From NCBI GenBank assembly GCA_019096065.1, contig JAGUCH010000002.1:17372501-17436500 (forward strand): a DNA stretch of 64,000 nucleotides, written 5' to 3'. Positions 45,173 through 56,039 of the stretch are shown piece by piece; position 1 is the first letter of the stretch, and each line of letters begins with the position of its first letter. The position numbers were made by a program, and so were the translations under genes. The notes beneath the pieces were generated by a model. It was given only the letters and a program-made list of their open reading frames with translations. It did not search any database and was not told the origin of the DNA. Origin of the DNA: Paracyclopina nana. Lineage: Eukaryota > Arthropoda > Copepoda > Cyclopoida > Cyclopettidae.

Positions 45173-46592
45173 TTAACCTAGCTTGAAAGATTGGAGGAAG
45201 GTGAGGAGACAGCAGATCATGGTCACAACCGTAATTATACAAAATGACTTTGTATACAAGTCTCCAGGATCAGTCCCAACTTCTCCAGCAGATACTAGCT
45301 CCTCTCCTCCAGAGCATATTTCAATTTCTTTGTCAGCAATAGCGAGGTTCTCCTTGGAACCTTCATAGCCTTCATCAGCTTCTTGCGCCTCAACCTCCAG
45401 AGGCTTGAGGTCTTCAACGTCATGGTCCTTCTGGAGGATGTCAACTTTCTTGTAGTCCTCTTCAGGCTGTTGCTCTTCTTGCTGCTTTTGGTGCTCAGCT
45501 TGAGAATCGCTCAATACCCATTCGGCAATTTGGTGGGACAAGTTGCATTGCTGTTCAAGCAATTGAGCAACAACAGGTGACTCCTTTCTCTCAGGTCGAA
45601 CCTTTACTGGCTCCAACTTAACAAAGGTCCTCTCATACGACTCAGGCTTTGACAAAGGCTTTGGCATGACGTCAGCTTGGAACTTGCGCTCCTTGGCCTT
45701 CTTCTCCCAAATGTTGAACGAGCATTCAAAGTCCCTGATGTCAGCCCCATTTGTGGCGAAGAAATTCAAAGGCTCGATATGGAGCTCAGTACAAATCATA
45801 GGAGCATGGCTGTTCCTTAGAAATTTGTAGTCTGCCCATTGAGCAACCTTGACAGGACTCCTATTGGGATTCAGGACGTTGCCAAGGAGCAATTCCCAAT
45901 GGCCAACTCTTGGCTGGAAGGTTGGCTTGTCAGCTTTGGCGAAATTTGGCATGAAATCCCCTCTGCAGTCAGTGTTGTCAATTTTGAGTGGGTTCAAGAT
46001 GAAATCCCCCAATTTCAGCTTGCTTGTCTTCCTGCCTTGTCCACTTTTCAGATCTTGTTGATGCATGGTTTTTGGCTTCTTGTTGTAGAAGGTTTTCCCA
46101 ATTTCAGCATACAAGTCCTGGAAAATCTGATACATAGACACTTGTCCTCCAGCTCCCTTGTGGTGGATAAGCTTGCCACAAAGCTGACAAGTGTAGATGT
46201 CTCCTATTATGTGAGAGCAAAAATTAGACAGAATTGTAAGCATTAGTGAATCATTGTATACCTAGTTGGCCATCACGGATGGTAGGGACACACACTTGTC
46301 CCTTGTCATGGCTGACATCATATCGAAACCAGACGCAACCAGCAGAAGATCGCAAAGGGAAAGGATCAGGCAATTTGGCTGCGCATTTGGAGCCTCGACA
46401 CTTGGTGCACAACCGGGGAATGTTGGCAGCAAAAGCGACGTTTTGCTTGGATGGCCGAAAGTTGATCCATTGGCTGGTTGATCTGGAGTTGACATGGACC
46501 ACCCTCTGCTTGGAAAATCTGCCAAAAACCGAGTCAAATTGGGCATTGACTCGTCTCAGAGCCAACGAGGCTTTTTTCATGTCAATATTCAT
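45173..46592 (-). CDS. Unrecognised protein with Cys pairs and C-terminal membrane anchor
   Basis: Exons 46592-46262 and 46203-45173 join as GQL|GDIYTCQLCG, giving 453 codons. Two Cys clusters are brought together by splicing (CTKCRGSKC in exon 1, CQLCGKLIHH in exon 2), suggestive of a metal site. A middle part with WEKKAKERKFQADVMPKPLS is followed by an acidic Gln/Glu-rich stretch (HQKQQEEQQPEEDYKKVD). The end is one hydrophobic helix (SFCIITVVTMICCLLTFL) with a short tail, as in tail-anchored proteins. I do not recognise the family. It is convergent with LARS2, and part of its 3' end is duplicated at 44597-44848. Confidence 0.7.
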
Positions 46593-46834
46593 TTCGTCAT
46601 GAATTTCAGGAAGATTCGCGTTCTACTCTTTGTTTACATTAGACTTAACACGCTTCAGCGTTACCAGACACTCTCAGCAGAAGCGTTAACACGCTTCAGC
46701 ATTACCAGACACTCTCAGCAAAAGCTAGAAACTTAGAAAGTGGTGAAAACAAGCTCATCCTTAGTGAATTGCTCTTGCAATTCTCGTTTCCCTTGAAAAT
46801 GAAAATTTGAACTTAACCATCATATATAAAAAGA

Positions 46835-47264
46835 ATAGACAGCAGCATCATAACAAAGACACTCCATCTACCGAGTTTTTTGAAGAAACACTTGTGAGCC
46901 GAGTTCAAAATCACATTTTGTATGCATTAGTCGAGCCACTTTATTTAGGGCAAATAGCTATAGTAAATGGTTACTTTGTTTTTACAAATGCATAGCTTCA
47001 GGACTCTAACGTCTTGATGTTTTAAGTTTTATTGGGTACAATAGATTTAAAACCATTTTATTTTACCGTCATAAAGTAATCCTTCACAAAAATTGATAAC
47101 TCTTCTGTGCTTGGGTCTTTATTTCGAACTACTTTACGAGTCGCAAAAACGCGCTAACTCAGTTTTTTGGCTCGAGCAGTGTCAGCTGAAAATCACAAAT
47201 GTTGCCCATAAAGGCCGCTGGGATCGCCCTACATCAATGTTATTGTTATGATACTTATGTGAAT
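46835..47264. repeat. Dispersed 430-bp repeat, copy 2
   Basis: This is nearly identical to 36921-37349, in the same orientation, about 9.9 kb away. The flanks differ completely, so the copies are separate insertions or a segmental transfer. It contains the same internal short frame. Confidence 0.85.
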
Positions 47265-47313
47265 TAATTGGAGGCTGCAGTAATTGGTTTTTTTTTAAAT
47301 TAAAAATCATGGC

Positions 47314-47790
47314 CAGAGTTACCAACGGAGTTTTAGACTTCCGACCACCATTTTGGCCAAAAACGACCACTTTTGCGACCACAATTTGTGTGATTATTTC
47401 AAAAATGACCACTTTTCAGACCACCCACACAAAAACGGCCGAAACTCACACAATTCATGCTTAAAATGTCCTTTTTTCATCTACAAAGTCTTTGTAAGAA
47501 TTATTCGGTGTAAAAAATAAGTCACTCAGTAAGGAATTTTTTTTATAAGAAATCAGATTTTTATTATGAGGTCGCATCTCTGAGCAAAAAAGTAGCCCAA
47601 CTCTCAAATGTGCCTAAGATTGTTTCCCGAAGGAGAATTGTGCAAGTTTAAATTTGAATTTTGATCCTCTTATTAAGGGATAAAAGTGCCTATTTTGAGC
47701 AGAAAATTTTCGTCATTAAAAAAAGACCACTTTTCCGACCACTGACCACCAATTTTTTTTCAACCAAATTATGTCAATACGACCACTTTG
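47314..47790. mobile_element. hAT-type MITE (CAGAGTTA), degenerate partial copy
   Basis: It begins CAGAGTTACCAACGG and carries the family words AAAACGACCACTTTTGCGAC in reverse orientation relative to the 33971-34990 copy. The right terminus is decayed (a GACCACTTTGGTCACACGATC region). Confidence 0.65.
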
Positions 47791-48366
47791 GTCACACGAT
47801 CTCTAGGAACAAATTCAATGCTGCCAATTTGTCCATATGATGTCTCCATGATCACAGAGTCTTTTTTATCAAAGTCAAGGCTACGCAACATCTCCAAGAT
47901 CAATTACAAATGCTGCAAAGTCCAGCAAAATCAAGGAGGGCAAAGTGGATCGCGCGGCCTGATTTGATTTTGATTTTAGCGCCAATTTTTTAGTGCTCGA
48001 GTAGGAGGAGCCTGTTAATCAGCTTTACCAGACTTGGAATTTTTACTTCAAAAATTGCTCTTATGTGGCGTTTTCTATCATTGGACAGCTTTTTTATAAA
48101 ACTCACAATTCATAGACCTCTACTTTTTTCGTCAGAAGCCCTTCTATAGCATAGTCAGATGAAGTGTGGAAGTACAGCTGAGATGAGAGGTCACCTTACA
48201 TTATAGATCATCTTGGATAGAGCAATTTTTAGGAAATCTGTCACTCCACCTAATTGCTAATTGGTAAAAGGCTATATAAAAAAGGCAAATAGCAGATATG
48301 CTCAGTGGTTAAAAATGTCCCTTTCACGCTCATCCCAAAAAAGTCGTGAAATCGTCGTATGGCAGT

Positions 48367-48931
48367 CAGAGTTATCAACGGTGGTCGGAAACGACCAAAG
48401 TGGTCGTTTTTGACTTGATTTGGTCGGAAAAAAAATTGGTGGTCGGTGGTCGGAAAAGTGGTCGTTTTTGAAAATGACCAAAACTATCTAAAAATAGGCA
48501 CTTTTAGCCAAAATAGGGCATAATTCCAATTTTCAAAAGCACATTTTTCCTTATGGAAACGATGTGAGATAGATAAAACTCACAAAAAAGCTTGATCTAA
48601 AAAATATTAACAGTGAAAACTCCACTTTGATGAACAGCAGCTTCTGAAGAATCAGGCTACTTTTTGCTCAGCGTTAGGACACCAAAATAATTATTCCAAT
48701 TTCATGTAAGATTTTTAGAAGTGGCTAATTTTTTACTGCAAACATTGCCTAAAAAGACTTTGTAGATGAAAAAAAGACAGTTCATACTTAAATTGGGAGA
48801 GTTTCTGCCGTTTTTTGGTAGGTGGTCGGAAAAGTGGTCGTTTTTGAAATGTTCTGAAAAATGGTGGTCGCAAAAGTGGTCGTTTTCGGCCAAAAAGGTG
48901 GTCGGAAGCCTAAAAATCCGTTGATAACTCG
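48367..48931. mobile_element. hAT-type MITE (CAGAGTTATCAACGG), shorter copy
   Basis: Termini CAGAGTTATCAACGG and CCGTTGATAACTCG bound about 565 bp with sub-terminal GTGGTCGTTTTTGA words shared with 33971-34990. The flanking 8-mers do not match clearly, so the duplication has decayed. The stretch between this and the previous copy (47791-48366) holds no gene that I can see. Confidence 0.75.
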
Positions 48932-49129
48932 GCATAGCACCTTTTTCTTATAGAAGTTAGCTAAAAATCGGCTGTCTTAGGAGCCTGCAAATGCTCCATT
49001 TTTGTACCTGGGCACAGTTTTTCCACAGCTTTTTGAGGTTTGAGTTAATTAGGGCACTTCCTTATGAGTGCTTTTCCCTGAACTTGAAAAGACAATCAAT
49101 TGAAGATTAGTAGCTAAATGGCTTCATGG

Positions 49130-49750
49130 CAAAAGGGGAAACCGAACTTTGATCTACGTTTTTTAAGATCTACATGGCGTTTATGTTTTATGATCTACAC
49201 TCATATTTTTAAGATCTAAGGCGGAGAAGCTGGAGACAATTTTGTGCCTGTGTTTTAAAGTCTATTGGAGTCTGTTTTAAGATCTACTATGATCTGTTTT
49301 AATGCCCTCATGTTTATCTACAATGACTATTTCAGTTGTAACTAAAGCAGTCCTACAAACCTTACATAGGTTAAGTCTGTCCTTACAGAATGTTGAATTG
49401 GGTCTCCTAGCAACCTTAGCCCAATTTTCACACATTTTGTTTGGTTTGTAAGACACTCTATTTGTAAAGGTTATTATTGAAAAAAAATCATTTAATATTT
49501 AGGAATATTTGAGACTTTGCCAAGAGGCCTTTTTAATGCAAATTTTCTTGCTTGCTCATAATCACCTGAAGCTAGCTTAAAGCCATGCTATAACCAGTAA
49601 TACTCCTCAGTTGTGTAGATCAAAGTACTCAGGTAAAAATGTTACCAAAAAATCCAACATCCACCTTAAACCGAGAGTAGATCATAAAACAGACGCCATT
49701 AGACCTTAACTTGTAGATTTTAAAATTTTAGATCCAAGTACTGGCACCCC
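49130..49750. repeat. Foldback array of TTTTAAGATCTA words
   Basis: The left half has repeated TTTTAAGATCTACA-like units and the right half their inverse (GTAGATCATAAAACAGACGCC against GGCGTTTATGTTTTATGATC on the left). It is non-coding. The stretch 49751-50339 contains nothing I can assign. Confidence 0.65.
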
Positions 49751-50339
49751 TCTCCAGAGCTACTTTCCTTGTTTGTAGGTGCAATTGCTTGAGGAATTTT
49801 GCAAGACTTGCTTGCTATCTTTAGCCAGTTTCTCAATTTCCTTTAATCCATATTTTCAAGAGTCTTTTTTCTGGCTAACCAAAGTCAAACTTCATGACAG
49901 TAGTTAGTAGATTTTAAGGCACCAAAAGTACCAAATGCATTCATAAATTTGGGAGTCCAAAATTGGAAAAAGGCAAAATGAGAGAAACAAATGTAGGTTG
50001 GATCAACTTTATTTTTGTGAAACCTGATGAGGAACAAAAAATGCCTCACTTCCAACTGTTTCATGCACTCAATTACCAAAAGCAACAAAAAAGGCTAACA
50101 AGAAATCCAAAATGTGTTTTGGTTTATTGTTGAAATCATATCTTGAAACCATTAATGGCAGGCCCAGCAGACAAAAAATGTATGTGAGTCTGGCTAGCTT
50201 TGCAGTTTATTTACAAAGGACTTGGATATAAATGTTGTGATTAGTCTCCCAGACACATATGAATCGTGGGCGTGGTTCTGGAGCCTGAATTAGAAGTATT
50301 GTTAATTAAACCCCACGGTGATTTGCAACACATACAAAT

Positions 50340-51010
50340 CTAGATAAAGTGGGTGCCGGTATTAAGATCGAATTTAGGGGGGATTTTAAAGCCGAATTGA
50401 TAAGGGATTTTAAAGTCGAATCACCTGGATTTTAAGATCGAAATGAAATTGATAGTGGGTAATAAGATCGAAGGGGAACACAAAAAATGAGCCTCTACCT
50501 TGATTTTAAAGTCGAAACATCTAGATTTTAGAGCCAAACCGAATAGATTTTAAAGTCAAAACACCTGGATTTAAAGTCGAAAAACTCAGATTAAAAAGTC
50601 GAATTTAGGAAAAATAATCAGAACAAAAATAACTTATTAAAGAACTAAAATAATAGCTCTAATTTGTTAGGGCCAAAAAGCTTGAAACATTTTGAACCAT
50701 AAGTTCAATAATTCCTTTGATTTTTGTTTCAAAAAAGCATTCAAAAAGTTGGGTTTTTTGGCTTTCTTGCTAATGCTTCATTGATGGAGCTTAGCAATAT
50801 TTTGGAAAGTACAATTTATTTAGCAAATTCTTATTGTACATTTCACCTTAAAATCTTAGTGTTTCTACTTTAAAATCCAGGCATAGTTTGGCGTTGTAAT
50901 TCACCGTTCGATCTTATTACCCTGAGACTCAAAATCCATCGGACTTATTGCCCTACACTTTCGACTTTAATACCCAGTCTCTAAAAAAGCTTCGACTTTG
51001 TAATCCCATG
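50340..51010. repeat. Foldback array of TTTTAAAGTCGAA words
   Basis: Plus-strand units GGATTTTAAAGTCGAA and TATTAAGATCGAA dominate the left part, and the inverse (TTCGACTTTAATACCC, TTCGATCTTATTACC-like) the right. A short remnant of the same type appears at 53919-53940 (AAATTCGATCTTATT), so the next element probably inserted into this array. Confidence 0.65.
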
Positions 51011-51539
51011 TTGATTTCGATGGAAACTTTCAGACTATGGGGGTTATTGTGGAGCCCTGGGCTCGCATGTTGAGCTGGCAATTTGAAATTTGGCATGTGC
51101 ATTCGTCTCCCCATCGCACATGATCTTTATTAGCGGCATTTTTTGATTTTCCGCCAAATGACAGACTTCCATTTTTCTCCGCTCCCAGTTGACCAAATGA
51201 CCTGAATTTTTGCATGTAACCCCAATTTTGCTAGGGCTACAATTTCTATTAATAATATTTTTTCAAAAAATCACTTTTAAGGGGACCTGTCTATGAGCGT
51301 TTTCAGTATTTTTGCCATATCTCTGGCAAGCACCAACTAAATGAGCTGAATTTTTCGTGTCTGACCGTAATTCTGCATCTGCTACCTTTTCTATTAATGA
51401 TATTTTTTCAAAAAGTCACTTTTAAGTGGACCTGGCTATGAGCCTTTTTCATTTTTTCATATATTTAGTAATCTCGTTTTTACTGAAGCAAAATAGAGCT
51501 CAATTGTGGCAACTGAGCTGAATTTTCGTATGCCATCTT

Positions 51540-52260
51540 AAAGCTAGACACATTTTGTACAGTCGGAATAAGTTAGACACCTTTTAGCATAGTCATTTTA
51601 GGTTAGACACATTTTTTATGACTATCATGTTTTAGCACCTTTTGGCATAGATAGATTCTGTTATAATGTCAAGATGTTTTAATTTAGACATCCTAGCATA
51701 GTATTTTAAGGTTAGACACATTTTAATAACTGGCATACTTTAAGTTAGCCACCTTTTGGCATAGCACTTTTAAAGTAGACACCATTTTTGTGACATGAAC
51801 ATTTTAGGTTAGACACCTTTTGGTACTGTACTTTTAGTTTTGACACACCAAGACCTTTTAGGTTAGACAACTCTTGGTACAGTACTTTTAGCTTAGACAC
51901 ACCAAGACGTTTTAGGTTAGACACCTTTTGGCATAGCACTATTTGATTAGACATGTCAAGACACCCCTAATAGTGCTATGCCAAAAGGTGTCTAACCTAA
52001 AAAATACTAGTCACTAATTTGTGTCTACTCAAAGAGTACTGTGCCAAAAGGTGTCTATCATAAAGAATACCAGTCAATGAAATTTGTCTAGGCTAAAAGT
52101 GCTTTCCCAATAGGTGTCTAAATTAAAATATCTTGACTTTATAACAAAATCCGACTATGCCAAAAGGTGTCTATACTAAAGCATAGATGTTGTCTAACCT
52201 TTAGAAACTTGTCGTGTCTAACTTAAAATGACTTGACTTTCTAACGTAAAAAGTTCACCC
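51540..52260. repeat. Hairpin array of TTAGACACCTTTTGGCATAG units
   Basis: Units TTTTAGGTTAGACACCTTTT run in one direction up to about 51955 and as the inverse (AAAAGGTGTCTAACCTAAAA) from about 51972. The whole region could form one long hairpin. It is non-coding and lies inside the 2.9-kb long-TIR element. Confidence 0.8.
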
Positions 52261-52544
52261 TAATTTTCATGTCTGACCGTAAAGCTTATAAAAGGATGCT
52301 GCAAGCATGACCTTCCTGGCACAACTGACCTTTTTGGCCTTTGGGGTGAAAAGTTGGCCAGTGGCTGGCCAGCTAGGAAAGAGCCATTTCTGCTATCCTA
52401 TGTAGCAAAGCAAAACTTCAAGTGTAATTTCAAACCAGCACCAAGAAGTAACTTTTTTTTTAAGTGGTTACTGCAAAAGTTAGCTGGTAGCATGAATTTC
52501 CTGGCACAACTGGCCTTTTTGGCCAATTTACTATGTGACACTTA

Positions 52545-52765
52545 GGCCCTGTTCACCTGCAATGTTATTAGCAAAATAAAGCGCGATATTATGCTGATGT
52601 TTGCAAATATCCGCTTTTTGTAGAATCATATTTCAGATTTTGACTTTGGAATCAATCTATTGGTGCCAAATGCCATCCTGTGTACCAAAATAAAAATTCT
52701 CAGTTTCATTATTCTCTCCAATATTTTGCCAAAATAACAACTAAAATAAGCAAGTGAACGGGCCC
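52545..52765. mobile_element. PIF/Harbinger-type MITE, copy 1
   Basis: Termini GGCCCTGTTCACCTGC and GTGAACGGGCCC bound 221 bp flanked by TTA at 52542-52544 and 52766-52768. TTA duplications with GGSCCTGTT-type ends fit the PIF/Harbinger (Tourist) group. Confidence 0.8.
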
Positions 52766-52797
52766 TTAGCTATGTTTGCAATGAACCATTATTAAAG

Positions 52798-53018
52798 GCA
52801 TGGTTCACCTGCTTATAATATCTGATATTTTGTCAAAATATCGGAGCGAAATACTGAGAAACTGAGAATTTAGATACTGTAGTAGGATGGCTTTCCGTAC
52901 CAAAAGACCAAATCCGAAGAAAAAATGTGAAAAATGATTTTGGAAGTACCTCATATTTGCAAATATCAGCATAATATCGCTCGATATTTTGATCATAATA
53001 TCGCAGGTGAACCAGGCC
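52798..53018. mobile_element. PIF/Harbinger-type MITE, copy 2
   Basis: A 221-bp relative of the preceding element, with ends GGCATGGTTCACCTGC and GCAGGTGAACCAGGCC. The left flank has lost a clear TTA. The interior shares ATTTGCAAATATCAGCATAA with the copy at 62212. Confidence 0.7.
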
Positions 53019-54310
53019 TAAGCCAATGTGTCATTGATCATAGGCAAATCCAACAGGGTATATTAAGTAACTGAATACATCAGGTAGATAAGTTTCAACC
53101 AAGTCCTGAAGTATTTGTCAAGCCCTGAATTTAAAGGCAAGTCCTGAATTTTCAGGCAAGTCTTGAAGTTAGAGGCAAGACTTGAAGGTAGAGACAAGTC
53201 CTGAAGTATTGGCCAAGTCCTGAAGTATCAGCTAGGTTGTAATGTAAATCACATTTCAGCTTTAGTTTCAACTGATTCAAAGTATTAGGTCAGCCTAATT
53301 TATATTATGGTATGTATTGGCAATAGTTTATATTCCTAGTCTGGTAAAAATGCTATTCTTTGTAAGCAGATTTGTAGCGTTCATAACCAAACAGAGTTTT
53401 TTCCCTTTATTTTTATTACAGATTTCAACAGATATACCCACTTGAGCTCTGCTTTGATTAGGTAAAAACGAGATAGCTAAATACATGAAAAACGCTCATA
53501 GCCAGGTCCACTTAAAAGTGACTTTTTGAAAAAATATCATTAATAGAAAAGGTAGCAGATGCAGAATTACGGTCAGACACAAAAAATTCAGCTCATTTAG
53601 TTGGTGCTTGCCAGAGATATGGCAAAAATACTGAAAACGCTCATAGACAGGTCCCCTTAAAAGTGATTTTTTGAAAAAATATTATTAATAGAAATTGTAG
53701 CCCTAGCAAAATTGGGGTTACATGCAAAAATTCAGGTCATTTGGTCAACTGGGAGCGGAGAAAAATGGAAGTCTGTCATTTGGCGGAAAATAAAAAAATG
53801 CCGCTAATAAAGATCATGCGCAATGGGGAGAGGAATGCACGTGCCAAATTTCAGGCTGCCTGCTCAACATGCGAGCCCAGGGCTCCACAATAACCCCCAT
53901 AGTCTGAAAGTTTCCATCCCCAAATTCGATCTTATTTGATTTGATTTTTTATGCAAGTCATCATGTTATGACCATTTCAGTCATTCATCATCAATCCCGG
54001 CCAACTTCCTTTTGAGTGGGTTGTGCATGCTTCTGACAAGAACTACCAAAATCGATCTTAGCTCCTTGGCCAAGTTATGTAACGCAGCCATTATTCCACT
54101 AAATGACAAAGGAACATCTGACGCTTTTCACGGGGCCAGCCATGTAGGTTTTTTTTCATCTTGCAGTATATTTCATCATTTTCAGTAGGAATATCAATTG
54201 GAGCAAAATTATAGGAGCAGCCAGAAGAATACTTTTTTGTTCACACGCCGACAAAAAAATGGTCTTTTTGTGCAAAATAAATATGGACAAGCAAAAATCC
54301 TTGCGAAGCT

Positions 54311-55561
54311 TCAGGTCTCTTCTTCGTGAAATCTGCTGTCCATAGGGAAATACTTGATGAGCGTTTGGTAGATCAAATTAGGATCCACAGATACGTCCGC
54401 TACAGCTGTGTATCGCACCCCATGCAAAGTCTGTCCGCTTTCTTTGCTGATTGTGCCGTATTCGCCGATGATGAACTTGTCCACCTTGCTCTGAACGTTA
54501 TAGATTTTTGCATCTTCAGTGTGCTGAACCTCGACTTTGACATCATCCAAAGTCGCCTGCTGTTGCTGCTGCTCCTCTTCAACGTACTGACCTGGGTTAT
54601 CTTCATGATACTGCCCTGGGTTGACTTCAGTGTATTGGCCAGGATTGACCTCATGGTATTGGCCCGGGTTGATCTCATAGTATTGGCCAGGGTTTGACTC
54701 GTGATACTGCCCTGATAAGATCAGTTGGGTCAACTGCAGTGTCGTCGTTTCTGGCTCTGAGGGATTGTCGGTCACCTCTTGGGAAGACTCTGCCGCAACT
54801 TCCTCGGTGGTGGCTTCCTCAAAAACTGTAGTCATAGGAGCCTCTGAAGTGACAGTTGTCGTCACCAATTCAGGTGCTGTAGTGGTCAAGTCTGTGGTCG
54901 TGCTTGTTGGCGTGGCAGTAGTAGTGGAGAGTGTGGTCCCCTTGACCGTTCTGGCAGTGTTTTGCCTCCTTTTGGCAACAACCACATAGGGCGTGGCTTT
55001 GATGAGTCGCTGAAATTCCTGGGATTTGCCAATGGCTCTCGGCTGGTACCTGCTGGATGCTCTTTTCGTGTAGAAATCTGTATTGTGAGTGGTAGGCTCC
55101 TCTGTGTTGGTGGAGAACGTTGAAATGATGGATGATGGCGTTGTAGTGAGCAGAAGGCTTTCACTTGTGCTCAAGGGTGTCGTCAAAGTGGTCTCTTCGG
55201 ATGTGCGTTGTCTGGCTCGCTCCAGCAGGTTGGCGAACGTGACCCCGTTGAGGAAAAGAGGCTGCTCCAAGGTAGTGGCCTCCGGTCGGAGAGTGGAAGA
55301 AGACGCCTCAACGTTGAAGTCATTGAAGAATGCAAGCCCAGTGTCTGACCTGGTCTGTATGGTTCGTTCCCCTCGCGCCACCTTTCCATCCTCCTCACTG
55401 CTAGGGAAAGCGAGGACAGAAACTGAGGCCGAGGCCGAATCCGGATTGCGTTGCTCGTGCACCCATCTCAGCCATAAGGGATTGATGGCTTGAAAAGCGG
55501 CGGACTCAAGGCAATCGATGTTTATTAAAGGGTTGAGCATGAGCACTGAAATGGCCACCAC
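54311..55561 (-). CDS. Secreted cuticle-type protein with NPGQY repeats (first exon missing)
   Basis: The exon 55561-54311 encodes 416 residues to the stop and begins right after a strong acceptor (TTTTTTCAG|GTGGTGGCC), so an upstream exon must supply the start. The N-terminus (VVAISVLMLNPLI) looks like the rest of a signal peptide. A Ser/Thr-rich region (TTATPTSTTT, TTTAPELVTTT) is probably O-glycosylated. It is followed by six tandem (H/Y/T)E.NPGQY units (about residues 285-340), a poly-Gln run and a conserved end (YNVQSKVDKFIIGEYGTIS, SGQTLHGVRYTAVAD). The repeat and end module are typical of arthropod extracellular or cuticular proteins as I know them. One candidate start exon is an ATG directly followed by GTGACT near 63947, which would put the 8.2-kb element in intron 1; this is speculative. 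Confidence 0.85.
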   Translation of the reverse strand: MVAISVLMLNPLINIDCLESAAFQAINPLWLRWVHEQRNPDSASASVSVLAFPSSEEDGKVARGERTIQTRSDTGLAFFNDFNVEASSSTLRPEATTLEQPLFLNGVTFANLLERARQRTSEETTLTTPLSTSESLLLTTTPSSIISTFSTNTEEPTTHNTDFYTKRASSRYQPRAIGKSQEFQRLIKATPYVVVAKRRQNTARTVKGTTLSTTTATPTSTTTDLTTTAPELVTTTVTSEAPMTTVFEEATTEEVAAESSQEVTDNPSEPETTTLQLTQLILSGQYHESNPGQYYEINPGQYHEVNPGQYTEVNPGQYHEDNPGQYVEEEQQQQQATLDDVKVEVQHTEDAKIYNVQSKVDKFIIGEYGTISKESGQTLHGVRYTAVADVSVDPNLIYQTLIKYFPMDSRFHEEET

Positions 55562-56039
55562 CTGAAAAACAGAGCATAATTGAAAGGACGTGGCTACTTT
55601 GGCCTCCCCCTCCCACAGCTTTTATGGGGAGTGAGTGCCCACACATATATTCGTGCGCACTGTAGCACTGATAGGACGAGTGGTTAAAGGAAGGACGGTA
55701 TGTAGCACTGATGGACAAATTGACCACTCGGCGATTTCTCAGCTCCTGGTGGTCAGGGGGAGCTGGGGTAATTTTTTTCGGAAACTAGACCCTAAAATCT
55801 ATCATTTTGCCAAGTTTCATCAAAATCTGAGACATTCTATTCTTATTATACACTGATGGGACCTTATGGTCTTATTATACACTGATGGGACTCAGTCTGA
55901 CTTTTCCTATCTTATTATACACTGATGGGACATGTTATTAGACCACTCCATAATGGTACTTGAATAGCTTTAACCACTCCATAATAAGACTTTTAAGAGC
56001 CACTTTTAACAGCAAGGCCAAAGGCACATCAATTGCCTT

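Larger units (their letters stand above)
51019..53918. mobile_element. 2.9-kb element with ~460-bp terminal inverted repeats
   Basis: Left arm 51019-51485 (GATGGAAACTTTCAGACTAT, GGAGCCCTGGGCTCGCATGT, and TCACTTTTAAGGGGACCTGT) is closely inverted at 53459-53918. The ~2-kb interior holds a hairpin array (51540-52260), two PIF-type MITEs and short repeats (AAGTCCTGAAGTATTGGC-like at about 53100-53230). No transposase frame is found. Confidence 0.85.

Noticed and set aside
48359-48939. 8-bp target duplication around the shorter CAGAGTTATC MITE
   Set aside because: Flanking 8-mers (ATGGCAGT and GCATAGCA) do not match; the borders are therefore given as approximate.
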